Positions 5,869-9,789 of a stretch of 9,789 bases of DNA are shown piece after piece (position 1 is the first letter of the stretch; the number at the start of each line of letters is the position of its first letter). The notes under the pieces are model-generated. The model was given only the letters and a program-made list of their open reading frames with translations, searched no databases and was not told the DNA's origin. Where the stretch lies: assembly GCA_031257695.1 (NCBI GenBank), contig JAIROB010000153.1, forward strand, positions 1 to 9,789. The letters are read 5' to 3'. The position numbers were made by a program, and so were the translations under genes. The stretch comes from Treponema sp. GTDB lineage: Bacteria > Spirochaetota > Spirochaetia > Treponematales > Breznakiellaceae.

Positions 5869-6962
5869 TTTCCCAATTCAAAGGAGGCCAGGGTTGTGTC
5901 CCCGCCCAGGAAAATTTCCGAAAACCGCCTGGCAAAAAAGACGGTTTCGCTCTTGAAGGGCGCTTCCATGACAATGGTCCCCGGCAGGCGCACCACGGAG
6001 AGGATCTTCGACCTGTCCTCCAGGGAAGAGATTGTAAAAATAAGCCCCTCCCCCCCGGTTTCGTCCAGGGCGGCCATGGCCCCCTTGAGGGGCGTCTTGA
6101 AGCTCCGGCGGGTTTCAATTTCGTAGAGCCCCAGCCCGCCCTGACGTTCAAACGCGATCCAGGCGTCGTTTTCGATAAAGGAGATGTGGACCGCGTGCCT
6201 GAACCCGTCCTCCAAAAATTCGTGGTACACCGTATTGTAGGTATTACCGAACCGCTCCTGCAGGAGGAACTGCTGATCGTCGTAGCCGGAAATGACCGCG
6301 AGCCGGGAACCGTCCCGGGAAATCCTGCAGCCCAGGATCACCGCGAGCCGGGAACCGCCGGGCTTGAAGCTATGGACCCGTTTGCCGGAAATATCCAGGA
6401 GCTCCACAACCCCGTCCAGGGATCCCGTAAGGATAAGATCCGCGGCTGCGTCAATGCCCGTAAGGGGCGCGGCAAAATCGTAGGTCCACAGCAGGTCCCC
6501 GCCCTCGTCTATCAGGGAAAGGGAGGTCTGCTCCTCCCCGATCAGAAAGATCTTTCCGTCCAGGAACAGGGGATAGCCCCGGAGGTTTTCCAGCGTCAGG
6601 AGAGGTTCGCCCTCGGGGCTGCGGATGCTTATAGCCGCGGGGACCGCGTCGAATTCCGCCCAGCGGTGTTCCGACAGGGAAAGGCCGGATTTACCGGCCC
6701 CCGGAGCCGTAATCGTCCGGTTGAAGGCAAAGCGCCCCCGGGGATCGGTATAGCCGAAATGGTTCCCCAGCTTAAAGGGAACCAGATAATCCTGCCCGGG
6801 CTCCTCCTCCTTCATAAGCTGGGAGTAGTCCGATTCCAGGGAACTGAGCCAGCGGGGAATCAGAATAGTCTCCACCGGAATGGGCTGGGGCGCCACAAAA
6901 ATATAGAGGACAAACACGCAAAGACCTATAATGAGCCGGTACTTCTTTTTTTTCTTTGCCAC
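5862..6962 (-). CDS. Membrane-anchored beta-propeller-like protein of unknown function
   Basis: A 366-residue protein with a short Lys-rich N-terminus (AKKKKKYR) and one hydrophobic segment (about 9-24, LIIGLCVFVLYIFVA) that acts as an uncleaved anchor or signal. The remainder should therefore lie outside the cytoplasmic membrane. It is rich in short beta-strand repeats with WD40/PQQ-like turns, such as DLILTGSLDGVVELLDISGK and SRDGSRLAVISG, with SLIDEGGDLLW further upstream. A seven- or eight-bladed propeller is inferred, not proven. Nothing catalytic is visible. The likely start is GTG at 6962, with AGGGAT a few bases upstream; a TTG at 7019 would add 19 residues read from the hairpin element and is less likely. 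The gene ends 1 base before the LytM-like gene. A scaffold or sensor role with that partner is inferred from context only. Confidence 0.7.
   Translation of the reverse strand: MAKKKKKYRLIIGLCVFVLYIFVAPQPIPVETILIPRWLSSLESDYSQLMKEEEPGQDYLVPFKLGNHFGYTDPRGRFAFNRTITAPGAGKSGLSLSEHRWAEFDAVPAAISIRSPEGEPLLTLENLRGYPLFLDGKIFLIGEEQTSLSLIDEGGDLLWTYDFAAPLTGIDAAADLILTGSLDGVVELLDISGKRVHSFKPGGSRLAVILGCRISRDGSRLAVISGYDDQQFLLQERFGNTYNTVYHEFLEDGFRHAVHISFIENDAWIAFERQGGLGLYEIETRRSFKTPLKGAMAALDETGGEGLIFTISSLEDRSKILSVVRLPGTIVMEAPFKSETVFFARRFSEIFLGGDTTLASFELGKR
6295..6357. repeat. 18-bp perfect direct repeat inside the propeller-like gene
   Basis: ACCGCGAGCCGGGAACCG occurs at 6295-6312 and 6340-6357, offset by 45 bases (15 codons). 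On the minus strand both copies encode GSRLAV in the same frame. It looks like a small internal duplication or repeated blade motif. Confidence 0.8.
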
Positions 6963-6985
6963 AAAACATCCCTGAAATCTATCAT

Positions 6986-7082
6986 GGGGGGAAGTCTCCC
7001 CCTCGCTACAGCCCCGCAAGCGGGTCTTCCGCTACCCCCTCTGCGGGGGATACCCCCGCAACGCCCCCCAGCCGAGGGGGCG
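6986..7082. repeat. Cluster of GC-rich hairpins (REP-like element)
   Basis: The intergenic gap between the Rpn-like gene and the propeller gene (6963-7098) is filled by stacked inverted repeats. GGGGGA (6987-6992) pairs with TCCCCC (6997-7002) over a 4-base loop. CCCG pairs with CGGG around 7014-7024. TGCGGGGG (7042-7049) pairs with CCCCCGCA (7053-7060) over ATA. CGCCCCC (7062-7068) pairs with GGGGGCG (7076-7082) over 7 bases. No T-runs follow on either strand, so it is not a classic terminator; a repetitive extragenic palindromic element or an mRNA-stabilising structure fits better. Whether it recurs elsewhere in the genome cannot be seen here. Confidence 0.6.
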
Positions 7083-7098
7083 TCCGCATTGTTGCTTG

Positions 7099-7983
7099 TT
7101 AATTGGGGCTAAAAGGATTCATCCGTTCAAGCTCTTCAACGGTATACCCTTGTTTCAACAATTCCAGAGCCTTTCCCCAGCCGATTTTTTCACCCCGGGC
7201 CTCGCCCTCGACTTTTCCTTCAGCTTTTCCCTCGGCTTTTCCCTCGGCTTTTCCCTCGGCTTTTCCCTCGGCTTTTCCCCGGGCCTCCCATTTGGCGGCC
7301 CAACCCATCTCTTCCACCCATTGGTCAAAGGCCAATACTTCGTCAGCCATGGTTAGTACCTCCTGTATGGCTTTCAGGTTTGCAGCTATCAGAGCATATA
7401 AGTACGCCCCCATCTCCGCGCCTTTGCCTTTCTTCCGGCTCTCCTCTAATATACTCCCCGCCATTGCCGGGTTCAAGTCTTTTGTCAGCCCCTTCAGCCA
7501 GCGGTTCTCCTCAAAGGGCAACTTCTTGCTCTCTATCACCTGGATGGCCACGGGATACCCCGTGATGCGGTATATTCCGGAAACGGTCTCGCTTATCACA
7601 TAATGCCGTTCCCCGATATGCCTCAGCAGTTCCCGGGGATGCCGGGCTTCGACAATGCTGAGGGTCAGCTCCTCCGGAAGGATATCGTTCTGGGCGATGT
7701 ACACGAAGGTGTAGCCGAGGGCTTTGTAAAAGTCGGAGACGGAGAAATAATCGTCGGGGCTCTTGTATTCCATGATATTGACCCGCTGAAATATCCGGGC
7801 GATGTTCTTTTCGATGACCAGGTCCGGGGCCTTTTTAACGATAACCACGTCGATTTCCAGGGGCTCCGAGGTGAGTTGGTATTCGGGGATGAATTCGAGG
7901 AAGTCCCGGTAGGCCTCCAGTTCAAGCTTGATGGCCTGGACAAAGGCGGGATGCCAGGGAATAGAAGCGGCGGTTTCTGCCAT
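7099..7983 (-). CDS. Rpn/YhgA-like PD-(D/E)XK nuclease family protein with KAEG-repeat tail
   Basis: A 294-residue protein resembling the Rpn (recombination-promoting nuclease, 'transposase YhgA-like') families that are often multicopy in spirochetes. The nuclease core is visible as EIDVVIVKK, with Asp45, then a strand and IMEYKSPDD (70-78), with Glu72-x-Lys74; this is the D...ExK signature. Helix DFYKALGYTFVYIA (84-97) follows. The C-terminus carries about five to six KAEG units (237-260) and ends with a helical KALELLKQGYTVEELERMNP, a common tail in this family. The ATG at 7983 is preceded by AAGGAG (7989-7994) with a 5-base spacer. The frame stays open to 8688, but that extension is antisense to the NfeD gene. 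DNA cleavage in vivo is expected from the family and not shown. No toxin-antitoxin partner is adjacent. Confidence 0.85.
   Translation of the reverse strand: MAETAASIPWHPAFVQAIKLELEAYRDFLEFIPEYQLTSEPLEIDVVIVKKAPDLVIEKNIARIFQRVNIMEYKSPDDYFSVSDFYKALGYTFVYIAQNDILPEELTLSIVEARHPRELLRHIGERHYVISETVSGIYRITGYPVAIQVIESKKLPFEENRWLKGLTKDLNPAMAGSILEESRKKGKGAEMGAYLYALIAANLKAIQEVLTMADEVLAFDQWVEEMGWAAKWEARGKAEGKAEGKAEGKAEGKAEGKVEGEARGEKIGWGKALELLKQGYTVEELERMNPFSPN
7211..7282. repeat. 12-bp tandem repeat encoding KAEG units
   Basis: Four perfect copies of GCTTTTCCCTCG lie at 7223-7270, flanked by one degenerate unit on each side (7211-7222 and 7271-7282). On the minus strand each unit reads as four codons, giving the charged KAEG repeat of the Rpn-like protein. 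The unit is a multiple of three, so copy-number change by slippage would keep the frame. Confidence 0.95.
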
Positions 7984-8041
7984 GGGATCTCCTTCTTTAA
8001 AAAAGGTATCATAAAGCCGGCGGAAGGTGTATACTATAGTT
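7984..8041. promoter_or_regulatory. Divergent intergenic region between the Rpn-like and NfeD genes
   Basis: Only 58 bases separate the two start codons, so both promoters must lie here or inside the genes. On the minus strand, AAGGAG (7989-7994) is the Rpn ribosome site and TATGAT (8013-8008) resembles a -10 box. On the + strand, a perfect TATACT (8030-8035) lies 7 bases before the NfeD ATG. No good -35 boxes were found for either. Confidence 0.4.
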
Positions 8042-9583
8042 ATGAACTGGTCATATAAAAAACGGTTTTTCCTTCTATTACTTTGTTGTTCCGCGGCCTT
8101 TCCCCCTCTTTTTTCCCAGACCGCGGCGCCGGCCGCAGGGGACGGGTGGATCATCATCATCCGGGGGGATATAGATCCCGGCATGGTCGCGTTTGTCCGC
8201 CGGGAAACGAACCGCGCCCTGAAACAGGGCGCGGCCTTCCTGATATACGAAATTGACACCTTTGGCGGACGGGTGGATTCGGCGCTGCAGATAAGCTCCT
8301 TTATCCTGTCCGTCCAGGGCGCCCGGACCGTGGCCTGGGTGAACAACAACTCGGAGTCCATGGGGATAAGCTGGTCCGCGGGCGCCCTGATAGCGCTTTC
8401 CTGTTCGGATATATACATGGCGTCGGGAACCTCCGTGGGCGCGGCCGCGCCGGTTACGGTCACCTCCGAGGGAACCCAGGGCGCGGGGGAAAAAGCGGTG
8501 GCCGCGGTGCGGTCCCAGATGGCGGCGCTGGCGGAACGGAACGGCCACCCCGTGGGCATAGCCCTGGCCATGACGGACTCCGACGTGGAGCTCTGGGAAG
8601 CGGCAGTCGGGGATGAAACCCTGGCGCTCACCCTGACGGAGTTGCAGCGCCTTGAGGGGGAGGGCGTCCGGGTAAGGCGGGTCGCCATGATCTCCGCCCC
8701 GGGGAAGCTGCTCTCCCTTACCAGCAGGGACGCGTACCGTTACGGCTTCTGTTCGGGAATCGCCGACACCCAGGAGGCCCTGCTGAAAGACCTGGGGGCG
8801 AGGGCGGTGGCCGCGGAAAGCCTGCCGGGATTTTCGGACACGGCGTTTTCCATTCTGACCTCCGCGCCGGTTCAGGCCGTACTCATCATCCTGGGCCTGG
8901 TGATGATCTTTCTGGAGATCAACACCCCCGGCTTCGGCGTGTTCGGCCTCCTGGCAACCCTGGCCTTTGCCGCGGTCTTCGGCTCCGGCTTCCTCCTGGG
9001 CCGGGTCGGTTCCTTAGAGTTGATCCTCTTTCTGGCGGGCATCGGCCTTCTGGCCGCGGAGCTGTTCCTTATCCCCGGCTTCGGCGTGGTGGGCGTTTCG
9101 GGGATCCTCATCATCGGCCTGTCCCTGATGCTTGCCATGCAGGATTTCCTCATCCCCCAAAACGCCTGGGAATGGAGTCTTCTGGGCCGGAACGCCCTGG
9201 TGGTCTGCGTGGGCATACTCGCCTCCATTACCGCCATCGCCCTGATCGCTCTGACGGGCCCCAGGATAAAGCTCTTCGACAGGCTCACCCTGCACAGCCG
9301 GATCACCGGCACCGCGGGGGGCAGCGACCCGGACTCGGCGGCAGCGAAGGCCGCGGCGGAGGCGGTGTTCCACGGCGAGGAGGACTATGCCGGTCTGCTG
9401 GGCAAAACCGGCAGGGCGGCTTCGACTCTGCGCCCTTCGGGAAAGGCAGAAATTGAAGGCCGGACCTACGTGGTGGAGACCGACGGGGTTTATGTTGCAA
9501 GCGGGACTGCGGTCACGGTGATCCGGGTCCTGGGAAACCGGGTTGTGGTGGGCGTCGTGGGAGACAAAATTGCCGCTGGATAG
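8042..9583 (+). CDS. NfeD family membrane-bound serine protease (ClpP-class)
   Basis: A 513-residue long-form NfeD protein. A signal peptide (about 1-26, MNWSYKKRFFLLLLCCSAAF, ending FSQ) exports the protease domain. The domain contains IYEIDTFGGRVDSA (68-81) and SWSAGALIALSCSDIYMA (110-127), with nucleophile Ser112 in the SAG turn; Lys151 in GAGEKAV is the likely general base. This spacing resembles the Ser-Lys dyad of archaeal 1510-N. Four to five transmembrane helices follow (about 275-405). The C-terminal OB-fold NfeD domain (about 452-508) has GKTGRAASTLRPSGKAEIEG. Such proteases cleave membrane-proximal hydrophobic peptides and usually work with an SPFH/stomatin partner, normally the next gene; here an insertion element follows instead. 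The start is uncertain: ATG 8042 is preferred, because GTG 8027 overlaps the only GGAAGG. Neither has a well-spaced ribosome site. Confidence 0.9.
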   Translation: MNWSYKKRFFLLLLCCSAAFPPLFSQTAAPAAGDGWIIIIRGDIDPGMVAFVRRETNRALKQGAAFLIYEIDTFGGRVDSALQISSFILSVQGARTVAWVNNNSESMGISWSAGALIALSCSDIYMASGTSVGAAAPVTVTSEGTQGAGEKAVAAVRSQMAALAERNGHPVGIALAMTDSDVELWEAAVGDETLALTLTELQRLEGEGVRVRRVAMISAPGKLLSLTSRDAYRYGFCSGIADTQEALLKDLGARAVAAESLPGFSDTAFSILTSAPVQAVLIILGLVMIFLEINTPGFGVFGLLATLAFAAVFGSGFLLGRVGSLELILFLAGIGLLAAELFLIPGFGVVGVSGILIIGLSLMLAMQDFLIPQNAWEWSLLGRNALVVCVGILASITAIALIALTGPRIKLFDRLTLHSRITGTAGGSDPDSAAAKAAAEAVFHGEEDYAGLLGKTGRAASTLRPSGKAEIEGRTYVVETDGVYVASGTAVTVIRVLGNRVVVGVVGDKIAAG

Positions 9584-9597
9584 CCGGCGGCAGCGAA

Positions 9598-9662
9598 ATG
9601 CCTCATTTTAAAAAGTAACTTTAGGCCCGGATGCCTCATTTAGAAAAAAGTAACTTTAGGCC
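9598..9662. repeat. Two tandem ~33-bp direct repeats at an insertion-element end
   Basis: ATGCCTCATTT, a short A-rich stretch, then GTAACTTTAGGCC occurs at 9598-9627 and again at 9631-9662, the two copies differing by a small A-tract indel. The second copy overlaps the 3' end of the transposase-like frame. Tandem copies just inside an element end are typical transposase-binding sites. TGCCTCA at 9599 would suit a TG...CA-type terminus. Confidence 0.8.
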
Positions 9663-9789
9663 GCCGGTTTCCTCCCCGAAGGAGAGGCCTGTGCGGCGAT
9701 GGCCTCCCGCAACGCGAGAATGGCCTGGTTGACATTGTGCTGTAATTGAACCGGATTGTATAGTCCATAGAGCCGGGTGAGTTCCGCCT
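9656..9789 (-). CDS. Transposase/integrase-like protein, C-terminal 43 residues (5' end outside window)
   Basis: The minus-strand frame entering at base 9787 reads AELTRLYGLYNPVQLQHNVN (first 20 residues visible), then QAILALREAIAAQ and a short Lys/Pro/Ala tail, and stops at TAA (9658-9656). The LYxxxNPxxLxxxVxxAxxxL pattern resembles the C-termini of DDE integrase-core transposases, where a helical tail follows the catalytic domain. The catalytic domain itself is not in the window, so the family is not certain. The stop codon falls within the second of the tandem terminal repeats, as expected for a compact insertion sequence. Confidence 0.55.
   Translation of the reverse strand, partial: AELTRLYGLYNPVQLQHNVNQAILALREAIAAQASPSGRKPAA

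Larger units (their letters stand above)
9598..9789 (-). mobile_element. Partial insertion sequence, one end plus the transposase 3' end
   Basis: The combination of tandem terminal repeats (9598-9662) and a transposase-like C-terminus reading out towards them marks the end of an insertion element. Its other end lies beyond the window. The boundary is near 9598, only about 15 bases after the NfeD stop codon, so the element landed without breaking that gene. The target duplication and exact terminus cannot be defined from one end. Confidence 0.5.

Noticed and set aside
5861..6151. N-terminal extension of the LytM-like frame to 6151
   Set aside because: It overlaps the propeller gene in another frame. 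The ATG at 5860 has a good ribosome site and a signal peptide.
5039..7112. Long plus-strand open frames (5039-5956 and 5766-7112) opposite the LytM-like and propeller genes
   Set aside because: They are mutually overlapping and Gly/Pro/Arg-rich, with no ribosome sites or recognisable domains. The minus-strand frames have signal peptides, membrane segments and coupled starts.
7211..7282. CRISPR-like array
   Set aside because: The units are 12 bases, directly abutting with no spacers, and lie in a coding frame.
7984..8688. N-terminal extension of the Rpn-like frame to 8688
   Set aside because: The extra 235 codons are antisense to the conserved NfeD protease domain, and a strong AAGGAG precedes the internal ATG at 7983.

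Overview
The window looks like a piece of a moderately GC-rich spirochete chromosome, most likely a treponeme of the termite-gut type. This is inferred from the protein repertoire: a treponeme-like glycogen synthase, a beta-helix surface lipoprotein, an Rpn/PD-(D/E)XK protein with a KAEG-repeat tail, and an NfeD membrane protease. No rRNA or tRNA marker is present, so the assignment is an inference.

Left part (1-2376, + strand). The 3' end of a phenylacetate-CoA ligase-type adenylating enzyme is followed 14 bases later by a tandem ACT-domain protein, a pair that often occurs together. A short intergenic gap holds a promoter-like sequence and a perfect inverted repeat. A complete ADP-glucose glycogen synthase (glgA) follows.

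Middle part (2411-7983, - strand). Read in the direction of transcription from the right, it has: an Rpn-like PD-(D/E)XK nuclease with a 12-base tandem repeat in its 3' end; about 100 bases of GC-rich stacked hairpins resembling a REP element; then three tightly packed genes. These encode a membrane-anchored beta-propeller-like protein, a secreted LytM/M23-like protein that has lost its zinc ligands, and a zinc-ribbon SAM methyltransferase. They are 1 and 6 bases apart, so they are probably cotranscribed and may serve one envelope-related task. Beyond them lies a markedly AT-rich gene for a secreted lipoprotein with an FN3-like domain, a bacterial Ig-like domain and a right-handed beta-helix. 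It faces glgA tail to tail and looks like an acquired or fast-evolving surface gene.

Right part (8042-9789). Divergent from the Rpn gene is a full-length NfeD/ClpP-class membrane serine protease on the + strand. Immediately after its stop are two tandem ~33-base repeats and the 3' end of a transposase/integrase-like gene on the - strand. I read this as the end of an insertion element that continues beyond the window.

No CRISPR array, tRNA or rRNA was seen. There is no gene-free stretch longer than about 140 bases. The best candidates for something undescribed are the propeller / dead LytM / methyltransferase operon and the hairpin element beside it. The evidence supports an uncharacterised gene set, not a demonstrated new system.
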